From Gibbula magus (Eukaryota > Mollusca > Gastropoda > Trochida > Trochidae): a stretch of DNA of 64,000 nucleotides. The stretch is taken from assembly GCA_936450465.1 (NCBI GenBank), contig OW388300.1, positions 49,465,378-49,529,377 of the forward strand. The letters are read 5' to 3'. Both the position numbers and the translations under genes were made by a program. Of the stretch, positions 47,225 to 60,429 are shown one piece after another; position 1 is the stretch's first letter, and each line of letters starts with the position of its first letter. Under the pieces are notes generated by a model, which worked only from the letters and a program-made list of their open reading frames with translations, did no database searches and was not told the DNA's origin.

Positions 47225-50200
47225 GTTAAAAGTAAATAAATCAATAAATCAGTGTCTAAGTTGACTAAAAGCTTCCATGCAACATTTTCACATTGATAGC
47301 AGATGGATAACGGCAGTCAGGTTAACTGATGTTAATTTTAGACAAATACCTTTAGATTAATCATATTAGTAAATGCGTCCTTTCTGTATGATAGAAATTG
47401 AGCTGGATAAATTGTTTCATGTTCTATTATGCGTATGGTTGAACATATTCCCTTATCAATGTTGTATGCATACTAATTAGAAGTAATATGAATCAAGTCT
47501 CGTCATATATATTACGCAAATATTTCATACCTTGAAAATAATTATGAAATGGAATTTTGGCGCAGTTCATATAATATTTACTTGAACTCTTTCCCTCAGC
47601 AACCAGTAATCTGATAGTGTAATGTTTTCAAACCATGAAATTAATTTTCAAAAGTGCATGCATGTATCCTTCTCAGAAAGTAAATTATCAAATGGAATTT
47701 TAAGGAAATTAGGTAGCATGTAACCATGTCATATTACAAAAATCTAACTTGATATAAATCATAATTTTTCACAGTTGGAGAAATTGTTTCTTTTGATACC
47801 CCTAAACCCCGGTCATGATAGGAAAGTTGAGGATTTAAGCAATCGTGATGTTATTATACATGTATATGTGTTATGTGATGCGCTAATGGAATTACCTATT
47901 TTTAGTTAATATAAAATATTAATTTGTTTTTTACAAATGTCGGAAACGTATGTGACAAAAGTTCAGAAATTAGAAAGTATAATCACGTCAGGTGCTTTGG
48001 CAATTTTTACTTTCAAATATTCATTAATTATATTCTTTTAATGTATTCTTGTTGACATTTAATCAAGCCATGTCGGTGGATATTGCGTGATATTATACAA
48101 TTTATGAATTAATTTGTAGGGTTAGGACAGATCATAAATAGATAATTATTCTGCTTTGAAGTTTGCAAAATGTTTGAAAAGAATATTGAGAAGATTATAA
48201 ATCAAAGTAGTATCCATTATCTTGTTTGTTGCCTTGAAAACTCACTTCCTTAATAGTGCTTTACATGTAAAGATAGACATCATGCAGCATTAGTACAGTT
48301 ATTCTTGCATTGATGATAGTAAGCTTATATCATAAATACTTTTTTTTTATTCTTGAGAAACAGCTCCCTATAGAAAAGTCGGTCTTTCTTTCACTATCGG
48401 GATCTTCTCGAATGATAGGTGTATTGCTCTTGAGTTAATTGTCTTATACAACAGTGATATTTATTTCAGAATAATATTTTAGGGGCAAATACTGTAGCCT
48501 TCAGGATGGCTAAATAATCTATAAATTCAACCCAACATCGATGTAAGAAGATTGATCAACATTGATTGCAAATTAGAACTAAAATGGTTTTATGCATTAT
48601 TATATATTATTATATGATACAACACACAATGAGTTTCTTTTTTTAAAGAGTTCTTGGGTATGTTGATGCACATAAAAGAAAATTGACAAATGTTTCATTA
48701 AAATATATACACTTAAGAACGCGCACCACTTAGTACTTAGATGTTTTTCAATTTCAATTTAATTCATCTCCTACTTATTATTTTCAAGCTCGTGTATATA
48801 AATATGTGTGTGTTTGTCTGTGTGTGTCATAGTTGGCATAATCACAAAAATAAAATAAGTTTATGTTGATATAATACTCGTAATAAGACAATAAGATTAA
48901 TATGCAAGAAGATGATGGTAGAGAAGATTCACTTTCAGTTAGGTGCTATTACGACTTTGAAACTGTCTGCATGCCTCGGACAGCCTTGTCGTACTTTAAT
49001 ACGTACAATGTAATAAAGGGAAATCCGTTAAATGAAATCACATTCTCAGTGACTCGCGCTAAACGAGGTTGTGCATGTAGGTGTATAAGCCAAATTTCAT
49101 TGGATTGTCGTGATATGAAAATTACTTCACATTGGTCATTTTGTAGAACATATCTCTGGCAATTAATATCATAAATATGATTTGAAAAACTAATATTGTG
49201 TTTGAAAAAACTAATATACGCAAGTACTCTTTAAACGTATACAAATCACAAAAACCCCAAACCAAAATAAATTAGTTAATATATCTATTCTGGTAAAGAA
49301 AGCTAGAAAAACACAAATCGGTTGTATCTCAAATGAACTCAATTAAAGTGCCTTTAACAGTTTTTGCATGTTATTTCAAATCTACATTAGTTAGGGTTTG
49401 AATGTTATATTGACAAACTTTATGTATTTTGAAAATAAACTCATCATTCAATTCATCATTGTGGATTTATTGAATCATTCGTATGTAAGTGTATTCAACT
49501 ATTAGTGTTATGCCCGTCGTTTATGTATACTAGCATTCAAGTTGTGGTGGCACCTGCTATATATGTGAACAGACCTGCTAATCTCATTTCAATACCTATA
49601 ACATCTCTACAAGACAGACAGCAAGTGTCCCATTAAATCATGAGGAACTACTATGAACTCACAGCTATGGCGATCCAATTACTGCAACTAAGACTAAAGT
49701 TCAACATGTGTTTAATGTGTTTATTGGAAGACACTTTTGATTAATTTGTGATTCCTCAAAAAATGAAATCGCAAAAAATGTAAACGTTGTATATTCAAAT
49801 CTGTGTAGAGAAACTCAAATTTGAATACATAACAAAAGTATGAATTCTCGATAGATAAGAATGGTTTAATTGTGAACAGACATACACTCTCGGGGAATAC
49901 GTTTACTACATCAGATTCAATCATGTCAGAGTAAGCACACGATCCTACATGTTGAGTGTGTTAAGGAGAAGAAGTATTTCTCCTGATATGTTATTTCGAT
50001 TACAGCTAACGCGATGTTAACTGAGAGGAAACAAAGGCAACGGGATGCTCTGTTGACTTTACTTTCCCTACGTTGTTTGAGCTTTGTTTAAATGTTTTAG
50101 ACATGTAGCAATAAACTTAATGGACCATACACTCATGTCTTGAAAATGTACATTAGTCACGGTAACCTGACAAACATCAGTTGCAAAAGGTACATGACTA

Positions 50201-51060
50201 AAGTTTGTTTGCGAGCATAAAATAGCTTGCATAACACAGCGACGAACCTACAAGTAACTGCTTGGAACACTAATGTATATTTTCTGTGCATGACAAGGTA
50301 ACATGAAGTTTGAAATAGCTGAAATTGTGTATTAAAGAAACCTCTGTTGCAAGTAGATAGATGATATACTACCGATAAGATACATGTATACCACGGAAAA
50401 TGTAATTAACGGGTTAGGTAACAAAATTCATGTAACTAAACTATATATACTAACAAAAGGATTAAAGGATCAGATAACCAACGGATAAGAAAACACACGG
50501 ATAAGGAAATAAACGGAAACACTGAGAGGGGTTATGTTATTTATGAATAAGGTAACCAACCAAAGGATACGGTTATTAACGGGAAATTAAAAAGATGAAA
50601 TCAAACCAACACATATATTCCAAACACAAAACATTCACATGTACATTGCGAAAATGATCTATTGGTTTGTGTTGGACAGTGTTACCTCAATGTAAGTATC
50701 TCATATCGTAAACGAGCATGGAATCATAGAGGAAGAACAAATGTATAGAATCAATTACAATGGACAAACTGGTAATGTTATTGAAAATACATTCTGTAGA
50801 TGTTGACAAATTAGGGAATCAGTTGATACACATACTTGAGAAATCAAATGTATTTCAATGCTCCTACCCCTCATTATATGGCCTAATGATAACATCGTTT
50901 ATACATTGGTATATTACCTAAGATTCTGGTCCTCTTGTGACGCAGTTCATGATTCGGTTGAATGTTGCTTGCATACGTTTAATTGTTTGTTTGTTTGTTA
51001 GACAGTCAATGATATACAGACGTCGATGCGATCTTTATTTTAATCTACACGATATCGTGT
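47225..51060. other. Unassigned AT-rich sequence
   Basis: No gene recognised, although a 90-residue frame lies at 48902-49174. Short simple repeats occur at 48802-48830 (TG-rich) and 50983-50999 (TTTG)n. Confidence 0.4.
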
Positions 51061-51071
51061 GTCTGGGTTTC

Positions 51072-51400
51072 GTTTTCGGACAAGAACTCAAAGAATGCGA
51101 GGCCTAGCTCAATGAAACATGGTATGGGGAACAATCATCACATGTAAATGTGCCCTTTTGGGGTTTTCATAATTTTGGAAGTTTAATTTTAGCGGTTTAT
51201 AATGGAAAGACAACTTAAAGTTTCTTTTCCAGACCAGAACGCAAAGACTGTAAGGCCTAGTTCAATGAAATTTGATATGGAAACAACATCACGCGTAAAT
51301 GTGCCTTTGGGTTTTTCAAATTCCTTGAAGTTTCACCTTTTTCTTTTGAAACCTATGTTTCTGGACCAGAACTTAATTTTTAATTTCCTGGTAGTTTTTC
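51072..51400 (+). repeat. Tandem repeat, about 2.3 copies, period about 150 bp
   Basis: The first copy, around GGCCTAGCTCAATGAAA (51101), recurs as GGCCTAGTTCAATGAAA (51254), with shared flanks AACTCAAAGA/AACGCAAAGA and GTAAATGTGCC. A partial third start (CTGGACCAGAACTT) lies at 51360. The 69-residue frame at 51202-51411 is made of this repeat. Confidence 0.7.
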
Positions 51401-51419
51401 CATTGAAATGAAATTTAAA

Positions 51420-53740
51420 AATTTGCTTGCAGAAAGCTTATTAAATTGATTAATATGCTTCTTTGATTCTCCTACATTGTACATTGTGGTGTGTTCGTGT
51501 AGGAAGTATTCAGTAATGTTTGTAAACTGCAATGGATGAGATAACTCATTTCTGCAGTGAACAAGTTATTGTGATCTCAAATCAAATATCGTCAACAAAA
51601 TATGACTAACACACCCCCTTGTTACGACAATTGAAAAGCTTAGTTCATTGTCTTTATATTCAGTTATTTAATGTGTGTTAAGATTGTAAATTATTTTAAA
51701 TTATCTCTCTTAATGTTGTTGTAGCATCTGAAGAATTTCTGTATTTTATGCAATTAAATTCGTTCATTAGTATTTCATGGTTCTTTTTAAATCAGAAATT
51801 ACTTAAGGTGGAAATAAGCATTGACTCATACTGTCAGTTTTAACAGAATTTGTACAATGGGCTTTAAATGCTTTGGAAATAATTTTATTTTGGAAAACTT
51901 TAATTGAGTATCCTCACTATAATGATAATATATAATGAGTCATTCCAGTTTCTTTTAAAATTTGACAGGAAGGCCATGGATAAAAATAACGCACCTTAAC
52001 TAGAGAATTTGCTTCATGCTGGTTTTACCTTGTTACAAAGATGGAGAACTGATGAATGGAAAACAATATCCGCAACACCAGACAAAACCAATTAGCTTCC
52101 CTAGAGCTTCAAATGATTTTCACCTTCTTCATTGACAAACAGTAATGAGTTTGTTAATCTAAAGAAAGGGTAACATAATTGGTCCTGTTAACTAGGAGCT
52201 AGTTTTATTTTGAGGCGTAGTTGAGGTCAAATAAAGAATGGAAAAGAGTATTCGAATCAAGCTGTTATTGGTTCTGACCCTGCCAATGGCAACTGTGACT
52301 GCTACAGGGAATAGTTCTACTTGCAGTACGGGTTTCGGTGAAATTCTTTACTTATTTTCAGAGCAATATCACCCATGCTTGTTCCACTCGATGCTGATTG
52401 CTTTTAACACAATGCATATCTTCATTGGTTGCTACGGGCTTTCTGACTGCATAAAGACTATTCGTCATAACTGAAAGCAGTGTTTAATTCCAAATCGCCT
52501 CGACTCATTTGGACACAGTCATATTGGATAATATTTTAAGGAATTACGTGGTCTTGTTAGTTTGGTTTGAAATCCACATACATTCCTTCAATGGACATGT
52601 TTAGAGAGATTGAAAAGCTAAATCATGTTCATGCCGTGACGAAAGGTGTCAATATTAATGGTTAATGCGGGGACTAATGCAGTGACACAGGGTTGTGGTG
52701 ACACAGGGTTGTGATGACACTGACTGATTGATAATAATCGCATACGTTTACAGTACAGATTGGTTTGGGAGATCGAAGAGTATAGTTCCTATATTTACAG
52801 TTTTCTTTGAAATCGGAATGGATGTAATATGGTTCACAAATATAGTCAAGAAAAAATGAGGATTTACTATTAAAATGCCATTATGAACATAATGATATAT
52901 ATAAATGTACGTTAGATCATGTATATATATTGAACTAAGTGTACACTTATAGTAACAATTATGTGCATCATGAAACATAACTTGTTTCAAATATACCCCC
53001 TTCACAGTCAATAAACAGTACTGTTACAGTACTTGCATAGTAGAGCAATTGAAAGTTTACTAAAATGAATCATATGAAACATCGTGTCTGAATCATACTT
53101 CATGTGCTTTTTCTATTGTGTACTCAATTTTAGAATTGTTGGGGTGTGTTATCGAATCATCTGCAATAGAGGTAAATGAGTTGAAATGGAAATCCCACGA
53201 GAGAATTATAATTAAATGTGATTTATAATAGTGAATGTCATTCACTGGTTAAACATGGAGATTGTAGAGCAGCAAGTATAACTCATATATTAAAAAAAAT
53301 CTCCAAAATTACCTGTGCGGCTTTCGCTTTTATTCAATTATCACGTGGTATATGTTTATAATATTGCTTCAGTTTAGGGAAACTGCCACAATAAGGAGTG
53401 ATTAATGATCAGACACTCACCCAGATTCTGATTATGTAACAAGTGCATATTATTTTAATAATAACAAAAACACATCACGTAATTAACAAGTCGAAGGAAG
53501 AGTACGTTATACTTACAAGTGTCCTAAGGTACTATTGAGCGTTAATACTTCATGGTTTATACTTTATAGTTAATACGTAATTAATGATTTAATCACTGCA
53601 GATGTTTTGCTAATGGTTTTGGAAATCCTTTGACATAGCTTAGGAAAGTATCCTATCTAATTATCCATTATATTTTAAGGGTGTCTTTCTCTTAATAGCA
53701 TATGAAGAAGGAGATAATACTACATAAATAAATCCCACAA
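51420..53740. other. Unassigned AT-rich sequence with one secreted-type open frame
   Basis: Nothing is supported besides the short frame at 52238-52474. A duplicated phrase GTGACACAGGGTTGTG occurs at about 52681-52710. Confidence 0.4.
52238..52474 (+). CDS. Hypothetical small protein with a signal-peptide-like start (doubtful)
   Basis: 78 residues. MEKSIRIKLLLVLTLPMATV has the charged, hydrophobic, small-residue pattern of a secretory signal. The rest has five cysteines and a second hydrophobic stretch (CLFHSMLIAFNTMHIFIGC). The start context is favourable (A at -3, G at +4). No homologue or motif is recognised and neighbouring exons are not apparent. It could be a first exon or a chance frame. 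I lean to chance given the length and the gene-poor setting. Confidence 0.2.
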   Translation: MEKSIRIKLLLVLTLPMATVTATGNSSTCSTGFGEILYLFSEQYHPCLFHSMLIAFNTMHIFIGCYGLSDCIKTIRHN

Positions 53741-53748
53741 CACGTTAA

Positions 53749-54102
53749 AGGCGCTGTAGCACGTTTTTTGCAAATTTTATTTTTTCAAATTTCCCATTTA
53801 TAATGATAGTTTATGTCATTTATATTTACTTCAGAGGGTAAAACATCTTATTACACAAACCAATTATCCGTAGTGGTAATAACGGTGTTGCGTATAAAGC
53901 AAAAATTGCATGGCGGCCATTTTATTGTGAACACATTTTATTATTTCGAATGACAAAAACGATTCCCGTGGCTTTACGGAACCATGTACACTCATTTGTA
54001 ACTTGTCTTTTCGAAGAGAGAAGGGTGTTTTACTATTGGTGACATTATTTTTCAAATACATTTCGTCGACTTATTTGAGCGAAAAAACGTGCTACAGCGC
54101 CT
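53749..54102. mobile_element. TTAA-flanked MITE, copy 1 (354 bp)
   Basis: Terminal inverted repeats are perfect over about 21 bp (AGGCGCTGTAGCACGTTTTT on each strand). They are flanked by TTAA at 53745-53748 and 54103-54106. It is the same family as 35571-35977. There is no transposase, so it would depend on an enzyme supplied in trans, presumably piggyBac-like given the TTAA target. The minus-strand open frame at 53864-54061 lies inside and is not meaningful. Confidence 0.9.
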
Positions 54103-54109
54103 TTAAAGG

Positions 54110-55500
54110 TCTTTTCTGATATAAAATCGTATCAAGGACTATACAGTTGCACAGCAGGGTTCTAAGCTTACCCAGTATCTCCAGCTCCGTGCCTGTACCA
54201 TTGACTGTAATCGTTCCACCGGTGATAAAAGCTGTCGGACTCTCACAAATCTATAGCGGAGGAATCAACTAAGTCCTCCAGGAGACCAAAACGATTTCCA
54301 AACGAAATAAATGTAAACCTCTGTAATTGTTTCATTTAGCGTAACACACATGCTTCTCCTTTGTCGGTCATTTGGCAATACTAACAATGAAGGAAAGCAT
54401 TCGAGAGATAAACTAATCACTATGTCAACCAGGTCAGTGCTTATTACATAGGGATCAAGCCGTGAGTTACTTAGTAAGTGCTAAGATAGTCGAAAAAACG
54501 TATTTAACAAATCTAGGCTCATGGATCTCAGATTATATCAGTGCCTGAAAACCTATCCTTTCAACACTGATAAGCATTGAAACATGTAGATTAAAGATTC
54601 CTTAATAATGTGGATCGTTTTTAAAGAAGAGCTAAACGACTTCCAATTCCATTAGTTCAGTAAAACTGAATCAGAATTAGAAACATATGATTACATTGTG
54701 AAATTAGGATATCTATGAAATGGGGATAGATGGTCAATCTTTGAGGTGTTGTTGATTATAGCTTTCTCTTTGAAGACATACACAAATTCACTTATCGGCT
54801 GATTATCAAGAACAACTCAAAGAACATATTTCATCAAGTACAAAATACTCAGTGGAAACGCTTGGGTTAGGATAAATTACTTGAAAAGTTTTCGGACTGA
54901 ACCGAATCCACCATTTCTAATTACTCCTTGTGAAGCTTTTTTTCTTTTATATCCATGTTAATTTTATATTTCCTTTGATGTTTAATCTTTGATACACAAT
55001 GAGTCTGTTTAAGTTCATTTCTTTCACAACTGACAAATTCATATATTCATTCATTTCAATTATTCCCAGGTCTTAGTGAGAGTAATAATTGCTGGTGTAT
55101 TCATAACACTTATTGAGGCAGTTCGTTTTAGAATGAACCAACACCCTAATTTGCTTTACGAGAAGCATTTCTGTCAGATCAAAGTTTTGAATTTATTTCA
55201 GATGTATCTCTTGATTTTGGTATTGCCGTTCACTTCAATATTTCATACCAAAATCAATGTCTAAAATGTATTTGACGAAATATAATTAACAACTTTTCGA
55301 TTATATTTGTCCCTCCACTTTTCCAAGATTTGAAATGATTGTTATACATTAGCCTTATTGCAGCTTAAATTTTCGTTGTTAGAAATGTAGCCGATTAGTG
55401 TGTGTATATATAATTGATATCTTATTAAAAATAAGACTGGTGTGCATTTGATTGAAGACACGTTTAATGTATTGTAATACATGTATATGACAAACTAATA
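54110..55500. other. Unassigned AT-rich sequence
   Basis: No supported gene. The phrase CTAAACGACTTCCAATTCCA near 54635 resembles block W (7074) and 39985, a possible very old fragment. Confidence 0.4.
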
Positions 55501-55516
55501 GGACCATTGTGCACGA

Positions 55517-55572
55517 GTCGAAATGATATTCACAGTCGCCAGCCTTTGCGAGCGACCGAACATCATTTCGAC
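55517..55572. repeat. Cruciform-prone hairpin
   Basis: GTCGAAATGAT (55517-55527) and ATCATTTCGAC (55562-55572) are perfect 11-bp inverted repeats. Inside, GTCGC and GCGAC (55535-55556) form a second stem. It is GC-richer than its surroundings. Confidence 0.65.
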
Positions 55573-55579
55573 GAGTTGG

Positions 55580-58500
55580 TTATTCTATATATTTCCCATT
55601 ACATTCTATTTAAATGCACATGTGACATTGATCAGCTGATTTGTATTCATGCGTTTGTTACACCAAACATCTCCAGTGGTCAAACACTATCAAATAGTTA
55701 TACTACATTATTACTGTTTTTGGATAACCCATAACATACATGTAGTTGTCATATATGACGCACATTTACATTAAAAATACATCTACGATACAACCTGAAA
55801 TGATTTTAATAAGTACATCAATACGCCTTACTTAAATACCCACAGCATGTATGACCGACGTGTGTGAGTGACTGAACAGCATAGCGGTGAACCGAAAATT
55901 GGAAAAACCTGTCCATTTTTTTAAAAAAGGACAACGGTTAAAGTAGTAATGACCCCAAGAAGAATCTACAACAAATGCATAGATTCAGATTTGTATGCCA
56001 AGAAGGTCAACCAATCTAAACTCACGTCATGTCGACTGTATATCCACAACGTTTGTTGTATCTTATTGATGGTTAGGCAGATCTAATTATTCTCGTGTCC
56101 TGAACTGTTATGTCTTTAGACTTTACTCTCTTGGCATCCATGTTTGTTTACAAACAACGACGACAACGTGAAGCCGTTGAAATTAATAAAAATAATCGTC
56201 AATAACTCGTCAATTAAAGTAATAATGACAACGTAGATCAATACATTTATTGTAATTTCTATAAAGAACGTAAATATTTTATATTCTTTATCTCTGTTTT
56301 TATTTTAAAAATCGAGACGTATAACCGAGTTCAGGCACGTTCTATTTATCAATATAGCAAGAGAGTGGTACTGTCAACCAATTGTCTTGTCATTCTCTGG
56401 CTATTGGCCAATCAGCGTTGAGAATCACTAAAGAGTACATGTGCGAATATCACCAAAAAAAATCATCTGTGTATCCTAACCCGTATGAGTAATATATACA
56501 TTATATTAGTGTCACTTCCATAATATATGCAATGATGTGCATTTATTCTTTACAGAAGTTTGATCATAGCCCAAATGTTCAAAACAATTGCATCGACAAC
56601 AGACAAAGGACACATGTTGGTTACAAGTTTGTTCATTACATCCACAATAGATAGGGATACATTTGGGTTCACAGCTGCTGATGACATCGACAATAGACAA
56701 AGTCAACTTTCAGGCAGTAGCTATAAGATAAAAAAAATAGTAAAATTATAATGAACCTAACCACTAACACGTGCTCGTAAATGGTATTCTAATAAAGACA
56801 TGTGCACACGCGGTACAATAAGAACAATATATGACAGCCAGTGAAATAAAATTACACGGTATCCGTCATTTACAACAAAACGAAATGCTTTGTTAACACC
56901 AAAGTCGACAATTCACTTTCACAACTAGTTAGAACTTCTTTTCTTAAAGTTCACAGCGATCTTCATCGCTAGGTTCACGAGATTGCTCGGAGATCATTTG
57001 CATGTAGTCTTATGAGAATTACCAGACAATCTGTTATGACTGATGTGATTCAAGTTCCTTGGAGAGTATACATCGCTGTATACTTTATCTCTGTCGAAAT
57101 GTACAGAATTGATTTAAGTCCTCTGGGAGAAATGTTTTATATATAAATTTGGTGTCGTCCTGCGATTGCAAGATTAAATACATACAATGATTTATCTAAT
57201 TATCACTGCATTAATTGCAACAGTCACAGACACCTCCAATAGACTAATCCCAGTGAAAGTCGTTCGGTTCTAGAATAGGCCTTGTGACTCGCCTAGCTCA
57301 ACAGCAAACAGTAATGCGCGATCTTTTATTGAAATGTTTTATATCGTTTAACAATTGAGAAGGTAGTATGATAATGAGTTTATGTTATTTAATCAAATGA
57401 GTCGGTAAATGGTAACCGTTGGAAATTTGCTAACAAAACCCCGCTCCAGGAAAGAACGCTACAGTACCATCGAACGTTCACACGACCTGGAAGCGTTCAC
57501 ACGAGTATGAACGATTTCCAAAGAGTTCATGGATAATGAACCTTGAAATTTGGATCACATGACCATGCTCTCAACCAACCAACGTTCGGGAATCCGTGAA
57601 AACTTCAAAGTAAGAAATTATTATCCAACACCTTTATGATAGACAGGTTCATGTAATATCGTCCATTTATAACGTCCAGAATCCATGTACAGCACAAGCT
57701 CTAAGCGCACATGTTAAGATAGAATAGGGCATTAGACAGAGAAAAGACGTCTTCAACGAGACAAAAGTGCACGTGTGTTTCAAGTACTTGCCGAAAACGA
57801 ATTACTGCTGCTGACGAAAGTAGATTTTGAATGCATTAAACATAGGAACCATAGTGAACATGTTTCATGTGAAGTTATTTTATATGCTCAATGATGAGTT
57901 TATAAGATCACACAACTGATTCACCTTTCTTGTTTATGATAAGAAGATTGCTTTTTTGGCTATATTTAATTTCACAACATATTTTTTCTTTTGATGTTGA
58001 GTGTTTTTGATATATTGTGATGGTATGTAAGTCTGAAATGTTTATCACGTCATTCAGAAATTATGTTGCTAAGGACTTATTGCAATTTCTGGATGTAAAA
58101 CACGTCCTTTAATCTAATTCGAATCAAATAATTTACTTTCAATGGTAAACACTTCAATTTTTAATCAATGAGTTGACAGACTGTTAATCAGACTTTTTTG
58201 ACTTAACAAAATGAAGGCGTTATTAATGTTGAAACTCGTTCATGAGATCAAAGGTTTGATCTTCTCTCTGATGTTAGCCATGGTTTGGTAATTGCAAGAC
58301 TTTCTTAATATACCATTAACATAGTTTGCCAACATAATCAGTGTAGTGTAATATATTATTCCAAAAGTAAACAGACCACGTAGCAGCAAGTCAGCATAGA
58401 TTTATATAGATATAAACACATTACAATTTACACCACACATCTATTGTTGTTTTGAACACACTCCATTTACCAATGTTTTAGTTGCAAGATCCATTTCAGC

Positions 58501-59640
58501 GAAACTGCGCTTGTTTTCCAAATGCAATTAGTATAACGCGCGTGTCCGATTTGTCCAATTCTATTGCAATTACAAAACTGTATTCAATAAAAAATAAACT
58601 TCCAGAATTCAATGTTTTATTTGAAATGTAACTCAAAATCATTAAGGCATGGTTTCCTTTGTCACTTTTTTCGAAGCTCCGCAGCCTTACACAAACCGAT
58701 GTTAACCTGTGGTGCACACATCTATTTTAGCTACATGAATAGCTGGTTGAAATAAATTGTAATAGCTGTGCAGTATATCCTGTTTGCCCAGTTATCAGAA
58801 AGATATGTTCCTGATACTACGTGATCTATTACAAAGATACAATGGACCAATTTTTAGTCATACAAGTTTATTGATTCAACTCATGCTCGTTCAATTTAAG
58901 TTGTGTTCGTTGTTCCTTGCATGTATATTATGATTGCAATCGCTGGAACATATACAGCATGAATGAAGTGTTGTCACTTTGCATTGCAAGATAAACATTG
59001 TCAGATATGGATTTTATATAATAATAGCGTTGAAAATAGACAATCAGATTCAAAATAACTGATCTTACACACAATTAATAATGCTATGTTCAAGCAAGGA
59101 GAATGCTTAGTCTTATCATTTATCATTCATCGTTCTGTTTTACTCTGAGGTATACATACTAAAACATTGCTGATTTGAATTCGCTGAAATTTGGGGTTTT
59201 CAGTATGAGGGACGTATCGAGCGGATTCATCATCAATTTTGCAAACAGATTTTGGGTTTCTAACGCAACTGTGTTAGATGAACTTGTACGCATTCCTTTA
59301 GCAGTGATTTATATTAAACGATGTCTCAAATTTTGGTTTTGACAGACACCCAAAACAGTGTTATGACATGTTTATGTCCCACGATAACGCTGGAAGGAAG
59401 ACCTGGGCTGGAAACATGAGTTATATTATCTTTTCATTTAGTCACGTTTGCATTTTACAAGGAGGGTGTCTTCAAACGTTTTTATCCATATTAACCCAAC
59501 GACTGTAGACATACACTTACATAATTGGCAGTCAAACATCAGCAATAATCACAAGCTTGAATGTTATTCTCAGCAGAAATTGTTATTGCAACTTGATAAA
59601 TAGTTGTTGAATGTCAAGAATTTGAAGAATTATATATCCA
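55580..59640. other. Unassigned AT-rich sequence
   Basis: No supported gene. A minus-strand frame at 56512-56706 is cysteine-rich but is built on an imperfect short repeat (TCTATTGTCGATG-type words at about 56597, 56648 and 56694). Confidence 0.4.
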
Positions 59641-59649
59641 AATTGTGAT

Positions 59650-59945
59650 GTGGAAACAATAATTGGATAATCGAAACAGGAAGATGGGACAATACACCAG
59701 AAGAGGAAATTCTTGTGAATACTGTAAATCATGATATTATTTTATTATAGAGAGTGAAATTCATTTCATAGTAAGCTGCCCATTGTATAATAACTACAGA
59801 AAAAACATACTACAACGAAAATCAGTACCTGAATATCTCAATAATCACAAGAAGGTGTAACGATGAAAAACAGGCTTTGAAACTGGGTTCGTCTATATAT
59901 TTCAGCATTTCAACTCTGAAAACAATGGATGGAGCAAAATTAGAT
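59650..59945 (+). mobile_element. Retroelement C-terminal fragment with a cysteine/histidine motif
   Basis: Plus-strand frames read IETGRWDNTPEEE and then, after a one-base frame change near 59706, NSCEYCK, a stop, IESEIHFIVSCPLYNNYRK. The CxxC followed by HF and C is the conserved tail found downstream of reverse transcriptase in many animal non-LTR elements (family form C..C...EDEFHFLLxCPLY). At least one frameshift and one stop make it a dead fragment. Upstream reverse-transcriptase sequence was not recognised. Confidence 0.7.
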
Positions 59946-60109
59946 ATAGTCATTATCATAAAATTGGTGTGTAAAATTGTTAAGAGTAAGTTTGTATAAC
60001 GGATTAACACTCGTTGTAAGTATACTATTACATTAATTATTTGATATGTACATTTATTACTCAACCGTGGTGAGATCACTCCTTAGATAACAATGAGTTG
60101 TGTGAAACC

Positions 60110-60205
60110 ACCGTGTGCTGCCGCAACGTCATAATCGGCGCGTGACGTCATAGTCGTTTTTGGTTGACGTCACAATGTAAGCCGCGCGACTGCAATAGCG
60201 GGTGA
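60110..60205. promoter_or_regulatory. CpG-rich patch with CRE-like sites
   Basis: Two perfect TGACGTCA palindromes (60143-60150 and 60165-60172) and a related AACGTCAT (60125-60132) lie in a short CpG-rich stretch that stands out against the AT-rich flanks. TGACGTCA is the consensus CREB/ATF site. The nearest open frame downstream (60504) has no support as a gene, so a promoter role is inference. The patch may instead belong to a repeat with the adjacent palindrome. Confidence 0.4.
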
Positions 60206-60281
60206 CCTATTTGCAAGTAAGCATCACTAAACACGATTTTATTGCAATGCAGCGCTATTTACATCATTTAGTAATAAATTA

Positions 60282-60423
60282 AATACTAAACTCGGTCCCC
60301 TTTGAAAACATGTTTATGAAACTCGTGAATGACATCGGTATTTAACTCGCTTTCGCTCGTTAAAATACCAAACCATCCACTCGTTTCATAAACATGTTAT
60401 CAAACGGGACTTCGTTTAGTATT
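60282..60423. mobile_element. 142-bp imperfect palindrome (foldback or MITE-like)
   Basis: Arms 60282-60327 and 60378-60423 (46 bp each) match at 39 of 46 by my count. Inside, GGTATTTAACTCG and CGTTAAAATACC extend the pairing, so almost the entire segment is self-complementary around CGCTTTCGCTCG. No target duplication was resolved. Confidence 0.75.
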
Positions 60424-60429
60424 CTATAT

